Part shown: positions 51,072-60,007 of the stretch, one piece after another
How positions within the stretch are numbered: the first letter of the stretch is position 1
Layout: each line of letters opens with the position of its first letter
Source of the DNA: Christiangramia fulva
GTDB lineage: Bacteria; Bacteroidota; Bacteroidia; Flavobacteriales; Flavobacteriaceae
Assembly: GCF_003024155.1 (NCBI RefSeq)
Contig: NZ_CP028136.1
Location: 2,666,001-2,730,000, forward strand
Direction: 5' to 3'
DNA: 64,000 nt
Made by a program: the position numbers and the translations under genes
The notes under the pieces: model-generated
What the model saw: only the letters and a program-made list of their open reading frames with translations
Told to the model about the DNA's origin: nothing
The model's database searches: none

Positions 51072-51982
51072 TGGGAACGGCAGATAAATTAAGGTATAAA
51101 CTTCAAACGGCTACCGTTACCGAAAAGCTCATTGCAGTGAATGTGCTGGTTTTTGTCATTTTCTTTTTGGCAAGGACCATAGCTTTTTTGTTTAAATTCC
51201 AGTCAGATTTCCTTATGCAGTGGTTTGTTTTTCCAAACGAGCCCGGAGAATTTTTACTTAAACCCTGGTCGATCATTACATACGGATTTCTTCATGCCGG
51301 TGTCTGGCACATTTTGTCAAATATGCTCATCTTATATTTTTCAGGGATTTACTTTCTAAATTATTTCTCGCCAAAGCGGCTCCTGAATTATTATTTTCTG
51401 GGAATTATAATTGGAGCTCTTTTCTTTATGCTTAGTTACAATCTTTTCCCTGCCTTCGCCGGAACGGGAAGAACTTATCTTATTGGCGCTTCAGCGGGAG
51501 TGATGGCAGTGCTCATAGGTATAGCTACTCACATTCCGCACATGCGAATAAGGTTATTGCTTTTGGGAAGCGTAAAATTCTGGTGGATCGCGGTTTTTCT
51601 TCTGGTGGTGGATATTGTCCAAATTCCCATAAGCAATGCAGGAGGGCATATTGCCCATTTGGGAGGTGCGCTTTTGGGGTATTTTTACACCACCCAGCTG
51701 CAGAAAGGTAATGACATAGGAAAATGGTTTGAGAATATTATCGACTGGTTTGCTTCCATTTTTAAACCTCGGGAGAAAAAGGCGAAAATGAAAACTGTTT
51801 ACCGCAACAAAAAAACTACCTCCAAATCAAAAACTTCGAAACACAGTTCTGGAAATAACCTGGATAAGGATGAAAAACAGAAAAAAATCGATGCTATTCT
51901 TGATAAAATAAGCAAAAGCGGATACGACAGTCTAACCAAGGCAGAAAAAGATTTCCTGTTTCAGGCCGGTAAAGAAGATTAG
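51071..51982 (+). CDS. Rhomboid family intramembrane serine protease (second) with C-terminal extension
   Basis: Paralogue of 303 residues. ITYGFLHAGVWHILSNM, the nucleophile region LIGASAGVMAVLIG and GGHIAHLGGALLGY are present, so it should be active. A basic cytoplasmic tail (KKTTSKSKTSKHSSGN) leads to a small C-terminal helical domain, KKIDAILDKISKSGYDSL, found in many flavobacterial rhomboids (DUF6576-like). The ATG overlaps the preceding stop (TGATG). The upstream TTG reading is rejected. Confidence 0.92.
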   Translation: MGTADKLRYKLQTATVTEKLIAVNVLVFVIFFLARTIAFLFKFQSDFLMQWFVFPNEPGEFLLKPWSIITYGFLHAGVWHILSNMLILYFSGIYFLNYFSPKRLLNYYFLGIIIGALFFMLSYNLFPAFAGTGRTYLIGASAGVMAVLIGIATHIPHMRIRLLLLGSVKFWWIAVFLLVVDIVQIPISNAGGHIAHLGGALLGYFYTTQLQKGNDIGKWFENIIDWFASIFKPREKKAKMKTVYRNKKTTSKSKTSKHSSGNNLDKDEKQKKIDAILDKISKSGYDSLTKAEKDFLFQAGKED

Positions 51983-53011
51983 ATGAAGAGGCTGGGCATC
52001 TTTGATAAATTCATTTTTATCCTGAATTCTATTGCGGCATTGGCCCTTTTGCTCTCGTATCTGGTTCCGTTCATTCCTCCAAAAAGTTTTCCGTTACTCT
52101 CTGTTCTAAGCCTGGGAGTGCCGGTACTTATAATTTTAAATTTCATTTTTTTTATTTATTGGATACTCAGGCTAAAACGTCAGTTTTTGCTTTCTTTTAT
52201 CATTTTACTTGCCGGATATACTTACGTGAATCGGTTCATTGAAATTGGAGAAAAAGATACTTCTGAAAAATCTGATTTCAGCATTATGAGCTATAATGTA
52301 AGGATGTTCAATGAATACGGATGGTCTCCACGTAAGGACATTCCTCAACTAATTACAGATTTCGTAAAAGAGAAAAATCCGGATGTGATCTGTATGCAGG
52401 AATTTTATATTGGCGCGACCCATTTTTCCAAACTCTATCCATACCATTATATAAAGATCAAAGAAAAGAATTCTGAATTTGGAACAGCAATTTTTTCAAA
52501 ATTTCCAATCTTAAAAAAGCATTCCCTCTATTTTCCACAGGATGGTAATAATAATGCCGTCTATGTCGATATTCTTGTCAATAAAAAAGATACCGTACGC
52601 ATTTTTAATGTGCATTTTCAGTCTCTGAATATAAAACCCGGGATTGAGGATATTCAAAAAGAAGATTCACAAAAACTGCTGGGCAGGATCGGCTACGGAT
52701 TTTCCCTGCAGCAGGATCAGGTTGAAATGCTTCTGCCTGTTGTGCAAAACACTCCTTATCGTAAAATGATCGTTGGCGATTTTAATAATACGGCTTTCTC
52801 TTATCTCTATAACCTTCTGAAGACTGAAGCTGATCTAAATGATGCTTTTATGCAGAAAGGCAATGGATTCGGAAAGAGTTTTGATCTCAATTACTTTCCT
52901 TTGCGAATCGATTTTATGCTTTTGGGTCAAAAACTGAAAGCCACTGAATTTCACAGATATGAGATCAATTATTCAGATCACTACCCGATCTTAAGCAAGA
53001 TCAAGCTCTAA
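51983..53011 (+). CDS. Membrane endonuclease/exonuclease/phosphatase family protein
   Basis: A 342-residue protein with two or three N-terminal transmembrane helices (about 10-80) and a periplasm- or cytoplasm-facing EEP catalytic domain. Motifs: IMSYNVRMFNEYGW, DVICMQEF (metal glutamate), FNVHFQS, VGDFNNT and NYSDHYPIL. Such proteins hydrolyse phosphodiesters of nucleic acids, lipids or inositol phosphates; the substrate is open. Last gene of the mutL-rhomboid-rhomboid unit; its 3' end overlaps the converging WbqC-like gene by 21 bases. Confidence 0.88.
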   Translation: MKRLGIFDKFIFILNSIAALALLLSYLVPFIPPKSFPLLSVLSLGVPVLIILNFIFFIYWILRLKRQFLLSFIILLAGYTYVNRFIEIGEKDTSEKSDFSIMSYNVRMFNEYGWSPRKDIPQLITDFVKEKNPDVICMQEFYIGATHFSKLYPYHYIKIKEKNSEFGTAIFSKFPILKKHSLYFPQDGNNNAVYVDILVNKKDTVRIFNVHFQSLNIKPGIEDIQKEDSQKLLGRIGYGFSLQQDQVEMLLPVVQNTPYRKMIVGDFNNTAFSYLYNLLKTEADLNDAFMQKGNGFGKSFDLNYFPLRIDFMLLGQKLKATEFHRYEINYSDHYPILSKIKL

Positions 53012-53641
53012 TTTTTGTTCTTTGAGATAATTCAGCGAATTATTTCCTTCATTGAAAAGCAGGTCAAGCACGCAAAGATCTTCCAGAAAACCGTGTTTTT
53101 CTTCAAACACCTGCGCGTATGCCGAAAGCCCAAATTCCTTGTCGCTTTTAGCATTTATCAGAGATCTTAGATCGATAATTTTTCTGGGTTTCAGAATATA
53201 TTCATCGGTTTTGTCAAAATTGAGTTCTATCTGAAGACAATCTGCCACAAATTGCATACAGTCATAATTGAAATCCATCAGGTACTTATATTCTGTATGG
53301 AAAAGAGGGTAGAGGTCATCTTCATAGAATTCAAAGAATGGAGAGGTTTGATAAGCAGTCTTAAAAGCGCGCCAGTGTTGTTTTTGCCAGTCAAAATCAT
53401 TTTCAATTTGTACCTCCTTGTATTTTTGTCTTCCATTGGTATCCAGACCAAGCGAAGAGCTGTGCTTTATGGGGATATTAAGTGACAGCTTGCCGTTGGA
53501 ATCATAGAGGTAAAGCCGATTTCGATAAGTTTGTTTCTGATAATTATCTTCATTCTCAAACACCAGTTTTTGTGCCTGCACCATCGCGACCCACTGACTT
53601 ATAGGGCCGAAATAGGCAGGATGTACCAGAATACTTTGCAT
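52991..53641 (-). CDS. WbqC-like family protein
   Basis: A 216-residue protein of the WbqC family, starting with the signature MQSILVHPAYFGPISQWV. WbqC proteins are found in O-antigen and polysaccharide loci, but a biochemical activity has not been established to my knowledge. ATG 53641 was chosen over the TTG one codon upstream. It follows lepB after 12 bases and is likely co-transcribed with it. Confidence 0.85.
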   Translation of the reverse strand: MQSILVHPAYFGPISQWVAMVQAQKLVFENEDNYQKQTYRNRLYLYDSNGKLSLNIPIKHSSSLGLDTNGRQKYKEVQIENDFDWQKQHWRAFKTAYQTSPFFEFYEDDLYPLFHTEYKYLMDFNYDCMQFVADCLQIELNFDKTDEYILKPRKIIDLRSLINAKSDKEFGLSAYAQVFEEKHGFLEDLCVLDLLFNEGNNSLNYLKEQKLELDLA

Positions 53642-53653
53642 CAAATTCAGAAT

Positions 53654-55222
53654 TTATGCCTGTTCACGTCTTTTCTTAAAGTATTTCCAGCCGAAGAAGA
53701 TCACCACAATAATGAGGAAATAAGGCAGGAAAGAAGTAGGCTCCTCATCGCCTTTCACGGTGGTGAACACACGTTCCCATCTTATCTTATCAAAACCTGA
53801 AGCATTGGAATCCCAACTCATCCAGATGAAAACAGGTTTTCCCACAATATGGTTTTCGGGAACATAGCCCCAGTAACGGCTGTCTTCCGAATTTTCCCTG
53901 TTATCTCCCATCATCCAGTAATAATCCTGCTGAAAGGTATAGGCGTCGATGGGTTCACCGTTCAAATATACCTGGGTCCCATTTATGGTAAGTTTTCGGT
54001 CATTACCCCATTCGCGACCTTCATAGACTTCGATGATACGGCGGTAGAAAGGGAGAGTTTCCGGGGTGATTTCTACTGTCACTCCTTCTTTCGGGATATA
54101 GATCGGTCCGAAATTGTCATTATTCCAGGTCATCTTCCCATTATTGGGAAATAAACCCAGATTTTTTACTCCGGCAGAATCGATGAGTCTTTGAACCGAG
54201 GCTATATTAGGATTATTTTTAAAACGCTCAAAACTCTCGTCAGACATAGACTGAATGATGAAAACGTTATTGCTCGGATTATAAGAATACCCATCTGTGA
54301 TATCGTACATCTCATAAAGAAGACGAGGATTTAATGGCTGGCCGTTGGTTTTCCCGATATAGGAATATTGAGGTTTGGCACGCCCTGGAAGCTGCAGTTT
54401 TTCCCCATTTACATAAACGTATCCATTGATCACACTCAGGGAATCCCCGGGTAAACCTACTGCACGTTTTACATAATTCGATTTTTTATCAACAGGTTTA
54501 ATATAATGCTTGTTTGACTGGTCAAAAAACTTACGCACCGTATCAACCGGCCAGTTAAAAACCACAATATCGTTTCGTTCCACATTTTCAAATCCCGGAA
54601 AGCGGAAATAAGGTATCTGTGGTTTGTTTAAATAGGATTTAATTCCCAAAATTGGAATAGTATCATGAACCATAGGGAAAGCTATCGCCGTTTCGGGAAC
54701 ACGGGCACCGTAATGGAATTTACTCACGAACAAAAAATCCCCAACTAATAAAGTCTTTTCCAAAGAAGAAGTTGGGATGGTGAAGGGCTGCATGATATAG
54801 GTATGCACGATGGTCGCAGCGATCACGGCAAAAAGAATGGAGCTTATCCATTCGCCCGCTTCAGTTCGTGGTTTTAGGGAACGATCGGCGATATACGGAT
54901 CGTTTGTAGCATAATTGACATAATAAATGTAGAAACCCAGAGTGAGAATAACAGCAAAGGTTTCAGCGGTGGAATGTCGTCCAAAACTTCTGATGGTCTC
55001 CACCCAGATCACCGGAATGATTATAAGATTTACAATGGGAATAAACATCAAAATCACCCACCAGCGAGGCCGGTTAATGATCTTCATTAAAACAACGGCA
55101 TTATAAACCGGAACAGCAGCTTCCCAGGCTTTTCTTCCCGCTCTATGATAAAGCTTCCAGGTTCCTAAAAAGTGAATTACCTGAAGTACCAGGAAGAATA
55201 TAAACCATTCTGTAAGTGTCAT
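53654..55222 (-). CDS. lepB: Signal peptidase I with N-terminal membrane domain
   Basis: Removes signal peptides from secreted proteins at the inner membrane. The 522 residues are far longer than typical LepB (about 324): residues 1-110 form an extra DUF5684-like domain of several membrane helices. Catalytic serine S153 lies in PTSSLEKTL, catalytic lysine K252 in NYVKRAVGLPGDSL, and GDNRENSEDSRYWGYV is the C-terminal box E. A long insert separates the Ser and the box regions, as usual in Bacteroidota. A final transmembrane helix lies at the C-terminus (FLPYFLIIVVIFFGWKYF). Confidence 0.94.
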   Translation of the reverse strand: MTLTEWFIFFLVLQVIHFLGTWKLYHRAGRKAWEAAVPVYNAVVLMKIINRPRWWVILMFIPIVNLIIIPVIWVETIRSFGRHSTAETFAVILTLGFYIYYVNYATNDPYIADRSLKPRTEAGEWISSILFAVIAATIVHTYIMQPFTIPTSSLEKTLLVGDFLFVSKFHYGARVPETAIAFPMVHDTIPILGIKSYLNKPQIPYFRFPGFENVERNDIVVFNWPVDTVRKFFDQSNKHYIKPVDKKSNYVKRAVGLPGDSLSVINGYVYVNGEKLQLPGRAKPQYSYIGKTNGQPLNPRLLYEMYDITDGYSYNPSNNVFIIQSMSDESFERFKNNPNIASVQRLIDSAGVKNLGLFPNNGKMTWNNDNFGPIYIPKEGVTVEITPETLPFYRRIIEVYEGREWGNDRKLTINGTQVYLNGEPIDAYTFQQDYYWMMGDNRENSEDSRYWGYVPENHIVGKPVFIWMSWDSNASGFDKIRWERVFTTVKGDEEPTSFLPYFLIIVVIFFGWKYFKKRREQA

Positions 55223-55274
55223 ATTTTTTTCTTTTTACCTGTTAGGCCTGATTTTTTCGATTTTGTTACAAATA

Positions 55275-55991
55275 TTATTTAAAAAGGCTTGAAAGAACAT
55301 CTTTCATAGTAAAAATTCCTTTTTTGTCCTGTAAAAATTCTGCAGCCACAACAGCACCCAGGGCGAAACCCTTCCTGGATTTTGCAGAATGGATGATTTC
55401 TATGCTGTCTATTTCAGATTCGTAGGTGACGGTATGAATTCCCGGAACATCTTTAATGCGTTTTGCATGGATTACTATTTCGTCTTTATCAGCATGATCA
55501 AGCTGCCATCCTTTTTTATCGGGATATTTCTCAATGATCTGTTGCGCGAGGCTAATTGCGGTACCGCTTGGCGCATCCAGCTTTTGGACATGATGGATTT
55601 CCTCGATTTCAACCGAATATTCCGGAAGTCCTTTCATCATATCGGCCAGTTTTTTATTCAGTTCAAAGAAAACATTTACGCCAAGGCTGAAGTTGGAAGC
55701 ATAAATAAAAGCAGTTCCTTCTTCTTCACAGATCTTTTTCGCTTTTTCATATTTATCGAGCCAGCCGGTGGTACCGCAAACCACCGGAATCTTGTTTTTA
55801 AAACAGCTGCTGATATTTTTAAAGGCCGCATCGGGAACACTAAAATCAATGGCAACATCGATCTCTGCCTTATCCAGCTGATAATTTTCTATATCTTCAT
55901 CTACTTTGAGCACGATCTCATGCCCTCGTTCTTCAGCGATCTCTTCAATCACTTTTCCCATTTTTCCATATCCCAGTATCGCAATATTCAT
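55275..55991 (-). CDS. dapB: 4-hydroxy-tetrahydrodipicolinate reductase
   Basis: Reduces HTPA to tetrahydrodipicolinate in the lysine/diaminopimelate pathway. NAD(P) loop GYGKMG at 7-12, and the substrate signature EEIHHVQKLDAPSGTA near 145-160. Length 238 is short but normal in this phylum. It begins one base after the DUF5683 stop. It functions with lysA, which lies 55 kb away in the window. Confidence 0.96.
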   Translation of the reverse strand: MNIAILGYGKMGKVIEEIAEERGHEIVLKVDEDIENYQLDKAEIDVAIDFSVPDAAFKNISSCFKNKIPVVCGTTGWLDKYEKAKKICEEEGTAFIYASNFSLGVNVFFELNKKLADMMKGLPEYSVEIEEIHHVQKLDAPSGTAISLAQQIIEKYPDKKGWQLDHADKDEIVIHAKRIKDVPGIHTVTYESEIDSIEIIHSAKSRKGFALGAVVAAEFLQDKKGIFTMKDVLSSLFK

Positions 55992-55992
55992 C

Positions 55993-56571
55993 TTAAAAAC
56001 TATAATTTAAAGTGAGTCCGTAATTTGTTTTTCCCCGTAAGGCATCATAATCCATATTAGGTCTGAAGCTTAGATCTTCATTGACGTTGAACTGTCGAAG
56101 ATGAGCTTCTACATTGGCGTCGACAATATTTAAAATATATACACCAACCGTTACCATTATAGAAATCTCTTTATTTTTCTGATAAAATTCCTGGGCTCTT
56201 ATAAGGCCATTCGTTGCAATTCGTCCCTCGAACTGGTCGGGTCTTCCCGCAAGCCTGTTCTTATAAGCATCCCGATATTTGTTATATTCCCTATCATTTT
56301 TGAGATAAAAATAAATACCGGTGGCCATTCCGCCATACGCGATAGGAATTTTCCAGTAACTGCCATTATAAGCCTGGCCAAGACCAGGTAAGATTGCCGA
56401 ATAAAAAGCGGCTTTGGAAGGGGCAAGAGCGTTATAAGGCTCGTTTTCTTTTTGCTGAATTTCCTTTTCTGTAGTTGTTTTTGAAGAAATACTCAAAGAA
56501 TCCTGCTGTGCATGGGTTGCGAAAACCGCCAGAAGAAAAAAAAACTGAAAAAGAACGAATTTAAGCTTCAC
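55993..56571 (-). CDS. DUF5683 secreted protein
   Basis: Exported 192-residue protein: signal peptide with cut near THAQQD (about 19-24), then two hydrophobic segments around AAFYSAILPGLGQAYNGSYW and YGGMATGIYFYL, resembling the short membrane-insertion pattern of DUF5683. It is a Bacteroidota-specific envelope protein with unknown function. The start is a GTG; its first 11 bases overlap the parB end. Found between parB and dapB in many flavobacterial genomes. Confidence 0.83.
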   Translation of the reverse strand: MKLKFVLFQFFFLLAVFATHAQQDSLSISSKTTTEKEIQQKENEPYNALAPSKAAFYSAILPGLGQAYNGSYWKIPIAYGGMATGIYFYLKNDREYNKYRDAYKNRLAGRPDQFEGRIATNGLIRAQEFYQKNKEISIMVTVGVYILNIVDANVEAHLRQFNVNEDLSFRPNMDYDALRGKTNYGLTLNYSF

Positions 56572-57466
56572 CGCGAATTAGTTTTTTGATCCTTTCAAAA
56601 TCTTCTTCCGAAGAAAAAGGAATGCTAAGCTTTCCGCTTCCCTTTTTGGTGACTTTTACGTCGACTTTTGCACCCAGGTATTCCGAAAATTCCTTCGCGC
56701 CTTTCTTATAGATTTTGGCAATCGGCGCTTTTTTGGCTTCAGATTTAGAATCTTTTCCGCCGCCATTCAGTTCACGAACAAGCTTTTCGGTTTCTCTGAC
56801 TGAAAGGGATTTCTGGAGAACTTTTTCATAGATCTCCAGTTGTTTCTGGGAATCATCAACATTTATAAGCGCACGGCCGTGGCCCATACTTAAAAATCCG
56901 TCCCTCATTCCAGTCTGGATGATGGGATCGAGCTTCAGTAAACGTAAATAATTAGCAATGGTAGAGCGGTTTTTACCCACCCTGTCACTCAATTGTTCCT
57001 GGGTGAGACTGATCTCATCGATCAGTCGCTGGTAAGAAAGAGCAATTTCAATCGGGTCAAGATCCTGTCGCTGAATATTTTCAACCAGGGCCATTTCCAG
57101 CGATTCCTGATCATTCGCGATGCGGATAAATGCCGGAATGGTTTCAAGACCTACTAATTTTGAGGCGCGATATCTTCGTTCACCGGAGACCAGCTGATAC
57201 TTGTCAAAATCCAGCTTTCTTACGGTAATAGGCTGAATAACGCCTAATTCGTTGATGGAAGAGGCGAGTTCTTTTAAAGACTCTTCATTAAAGCTTGTAC
57301 GCGGCTGGAACGGATTCACTTCAATTGATGAAAGTTCCAGTTCCACGATATGTCCAACCAGTTTGCCGGCATTTTTATCTTCAGCAGACTTAATATCATT
57401 CTCAGGATCTTTCAGTAGTGCTGAAAGTCCTCTTCCCAATGCTTGTTTTCTGGTAGCTTTCGCCAT
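56561..57466 (-). CDS. parB: Chromosome-partitioning protein ParB
   Basis: CTP-dependent DNA-binding clamp that loads at parS. The CTP-binding ParB/Srx region includes VSGERRYRASKLVGL (about 93-107) and IANDQESLEMALVENIQRQD, the helix-turn-helix is LTQEQLSDRVGKNRSTIANYLRLL (split across about 153-176), and a C-terminal dimerisation tail follows. Length 301 is typical. It starts one base after parA ends. Confidence 0.95.
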   Translation of the reverse strand: MAKATRKQALGRGLSALLKDPENDIKSAEDKNAGKLVGHIVELELSSIEVNPFQPRTSFNEESLKELASSINELGVIQPITVRKLDFDKYQLVSGERRYRASKLVGLETIPAFIRIANDQESLEMALVENIQRQDLDPIEIALSYQRLIDEISLTQEQLSDRVGKNRSTIANYLRLLKLDPIIQTGMRDGFLSMGHGRALINVDDSQKQLEIYEKVLQKSLSVRETEKLVRELNGGGKDSKSEAKKAPIAKIYKKGAKEFSEYLGAKVDVKVTKKGSGKLSIPFSSEEDFERIKKLIRGEA

Positions 57467-57467
57467 C

Positions 57468-58232
57468 TTATTCGTTTTTCTTTATAATTTCATGCGCCAG
57501 GCTCAGGTAATTGCTGGCTCCTTTACTCGATGCATCGTAATTAATAATACTTTCACCGTAACTGGGGGCCTCGCTTAAACGCACATTTCGTTGAATGATT
57601 GTCTCAAATACCATCTCATTGAAATGTTTTTTCACTTCTTCCACCACCTGGTTGGAAAGCCGAAGCCTGGAATCATACATTGTTAGCAATAAGCCTTCAA
57701 TATCCAACTTGTTGTTATGAATTTTCTGAACGCTTTTTATAGTATTCAACAGTTTTCCAAGACCTTCCAGCGCAAAATACTCACATTGTATAGGTATGAT
57801 AACCGAATCGGCGGCCGTTAAGGCATTTAGAGTAAGCAATCCCAGTGAGGGAGCACAATCTATCAGGATAAAATCGTATTTATCGCGCAGCGGTTCTATA
57901 GCGGTTTTGAGCATGGATTCGCGCTTTTCCTGATCTACCAGTTCGATTTCGATCGCCACAAGATCGATATGAGCAGGAATAATATCCAGGTTAGGTGAAC
58001 TGGTTTCCCTGATGGCTTCTTCCGCTTTTACAGAGTGTTCCAGCAACTGATAAGTTCCCAATTCGACTTCTTCCACATCGATCCCGAGTCCCGAAGTGGC
58101 ATTCGCCTGTGGATCGGCATCTATCAATAAAATTTTCTTTTCAAGGACACCAAGCGAAGCCGCGAGGTTCACCGAAGTTGTGGTTTTTCCTACGCCCCCT
58201 TTCTGGTTAGCAATAGCAATGATTTTACCCAT
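57468..58232 (-). CDS. parA: Chromosome-partitioning ATPase ParA (Soj)
   Basis: Deviant Walker-A ATPase of 254 residues: KGGVGKTTTSVNLAASLG at about 10-27, DADPQANAT for the switch region, and IDCAPSLGLL as Walker B. The small size without an N-terminal HTH marks a chromosomal, not plasmid, ParA. It is the first gene of the parA-parB-DUF5683-dapB cluster. The upstream 209-base gap has no recognised origin or parS. Confidence 0.95.
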   Translation of the reverse strand: MGKIIAIANQKGGVGKTTTSVNLAASLGVLEKKILLIDADPQANATSGLGIDVEEVELGTYQLLEHSVKAEEAIRETSSPNLDIIPAHIDLVAIEIELVDQEKRESMLKTAIEPLRDKYDFILIDCAPSLGLLTLNALTAADSVIIPIQCEYFALEGLGKLLNTIKSVQKIHNNKLDIEGLLLTMYDSRLRLSNQVVEEVKKHFNEMVFETIIQRNVRLSEAPSYGESIINYDASSKGASNYLSLAHEIIKKNE

Positions 58233-58441
58233 TAATTGTGTGCAATTTTTGAAAGGTAAAAATACAATTAATTATAGGTTTATAAAATGAAATTGTTAAC
58301 AGCTTCTAAAGAAAAACCGGTATGTGCGCTAATTAGAGCTATTAAACAGTTCTTCTGTAAACCTGGCTTGTTAAAAACTTAGTTTTCTTCGATTTATTTT
58401 CTGAAAAACACTGAAAGCGAATTCGAGTGAAAAAATTAATT

Positions 58442-59323
58442 TTAAGTCGATTTCTTCGATTTGATCATTGCTTCCAGCTGATCCCACATTTCGTCGGGAA
58501 TTTGTTCCAGTAAATTGAATTGTCCGGCACCTTTAAGCCATTCGCCGCCATCGATGGTGATGACTTCGCCGTTGATATAAGCTGAAAAGTCGGAAACGAG
58601 GTAAGCAGCAAGATTTGCCAGTTCCTGGTGTTCACCCACTCTTTTCAACGGCACTTTTTTGGAAAGGTCGAATTTTTCTTTCAGGTCTCCCGGGAGTAAA
58701 CGATCCCAGGCACCTTTGGTAGGGAAGGGGCCAGGTGCAATCGCATTTGAGCGGATTCCATATTTTGCCCATTCTACGGCGAGTGAACGCGTCATGGCCA
58801 GAACCCCGGCTTTGGCGGTCGCGCTCGGTACCACGTAGGCAGAACCCGTCCAGGCATAGGTGGTAACAATATTCAGAATTGTTTTATTGGTTTGTTTTTT
58901 ATCGATCCAGTGTTTTCCCAGTGCCAGAGTACAGTTTTTGCTGCCTTTTAATACAATATCGATAATGGTGTCAAAAGCATTGGCGCTGAGCCGTTCGGTA
59001 GGGGAAATGAAGTTTCCCGCTGCGTTATTCAGAAGAATATCAACCGATCCAAATTCTGAAACAACCTTATCTCTCATCGCTTCTACCTGGTCGTAATGCC
59101 TAACATCGCATTGAACAGGTAAACAGATTGAACCTGTTTGTTCAGAAAGCTCCTTACTAACAGTTTCCAGTTTTTCCATATTTCTGGAAGTGATGGCGAC
59201 CCTAGCACCTAATTCCAGAAAATATTTTGTCATGGCCTTTCCAAGCCCGCTTCCGCCTCCTGTAACGATAATATTTTTTCCTTTTAGCGCATCGTCCCGA
59301 AGCATTTTTTCTTTATAATTCAT
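58442..59323 (-). CDS. Short-chain dehydrogenase, 2,4-dienoyl-CoA reductase-like
   Basis: Classical-fold SDR of 293 residues with cofactor loop TGGGSGLG (21-28) and NNAAG (99-103). The catalytic region TTYAWTGSAYVVPSATAK places Y156 and K171 15 residues apart instead of the YxxxK pattern. That layout is the one in mammalian mitochondrial DECR1, and VVPSA(T/S)AKAG with PGP(F/I)xTKGA also agrees. It therefore likely reduces 2,4-dienoyl-CoA during beta-oxidation of unsaturated fatty acids with NADPH. It follows the AT-rich methyltransferase after four bases. Confidence 0.87.
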   Translation of the reverse strand: MNYKEKMLRDDALKGKNIIVTGGGSGLGKAMTKYFLELGARVAITSRNMEKLETVSKELSEQTGSICLPVQCDVRHYDQVEAMRDKVVSEFGSVDILLNNAAGNFISPTERLSANAFDTIIDIVLKGSKNCTLALGKHWIDKKQTNKTILNIVTTYAWTGSAYVVPSATAKAGVLAMTRSLAVEWAKYGIRSNAIAPGPFPTKGAWDRLLPGDLKEKFDLSKKVPLKRVGEHQELANLAAYLVSDFSAYINGEVITIDGGEWLKGAGQFNLLEQIPDEMWDQLEAMIKSKKST

Positions 59324-59327
59324 ATTT

Positions 59328-59996
59328 TCAAGTGTTATTGGATTCTTTCCGTAAAACTATTGTATACCCAGTTTTAATATACTTTTTAAAAAGTCTTCTT
59401 CGGCAGAAAATCCAAATCCTTTTTAGCAGCCATCCTATTTTAGTAAATTTATATAAATTAAGATCCTCCGGTTTTTCAATATATCTGTATTCAATTCTTT
59501 CTACAGTGAAATCATGAGAAATATTTTTTCTGCTAAAATTATTATTGGATTGTCTGCATAAATATTTTTCAATAACCATAGGATTATAGGGGCGAATATG
59601 TGAAAGGTCATTATAGAAACCGTGCCACAGCAAAGGAGTGGAAATGATAATAAAACCACCTGGCTTGCAGCATCTGTTCATTTCATTTAAAGATTCATAT
59701 AGTTGGTGTGGATATAAATGTTCAATTACATGGCTAATATGGATTACATCAAAAAATTGAGAATCAAAAGGTAATTTTGGCAGTTCTCCAAGAAAAACAT
59801 TTTTATATTTTTTCTTTAGATGTTTGACGGTTTTTTCATTTCGGTCAAATAAATAAATATCTTCTTTATTGCAATAGAAAGCAAATTCGCCGTCTCCGGG
59901 CCCAATATCTAAAACCCGGTAAGATTCTTTTATTAAATTTTTTGCAATCTGAAAGAATGGCTCTCTTTTTAGGGTGATGTAACGACTATCAATCAT
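59328..59996 (-). CDS. AT-rich class I SAM-dependent methyltransferase
   Basis: A 222-residue methyltransferase: motif I VLDIGPGDGEFAFYC (about 28-42), acidic YLFDRNEKT (about 49-57), DVIHISHVIEHLYP as motif IV, and CKPGGFIIISTPLL as motif VI. The acceptor is unknown; the WHGFYND and HIRPYNP parts recall methyltransferases from surface-polysaccharide loci. Base composition is clearly richer in A+T than in the flanking genes, with many AAA/AAT/TTT/ATA codons, suggesting recent acquisition. It interrupts the link between the mutase genes and the SDR. Confidence 0.83.
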   Translation of the reverse strand: MIDSRYITLKREPFFQIAKNLIKESYRVLDIGPGDGEFAFYCNKEDIYLFDRNEKTVKHLKKKYKNVFLGELPKLPFDSQFFDVIHISHVIEHLYPHQLYESLNEMNRCCKPGGFIIISTPLLWHGFYNDLSHIRPYNPMVIEKYLCRQSNNNFSRKNISHDFTVERIEYRYIEKPEDLNLYKFTKIGWLLKRIWIFCRRRLFKKYIKTGYTIVLRKESNNT

Positions 59997-60007
59997 AAAA
60001 GCTTTTC

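Noticed and set aside
58233..58441. Origin of replication or parS near parA
   Set aside because: The gap is AT-rich but I saw no cluster of DnaA boxes and no palindrome like known parS; recF and parAB alone do not prove an origin.
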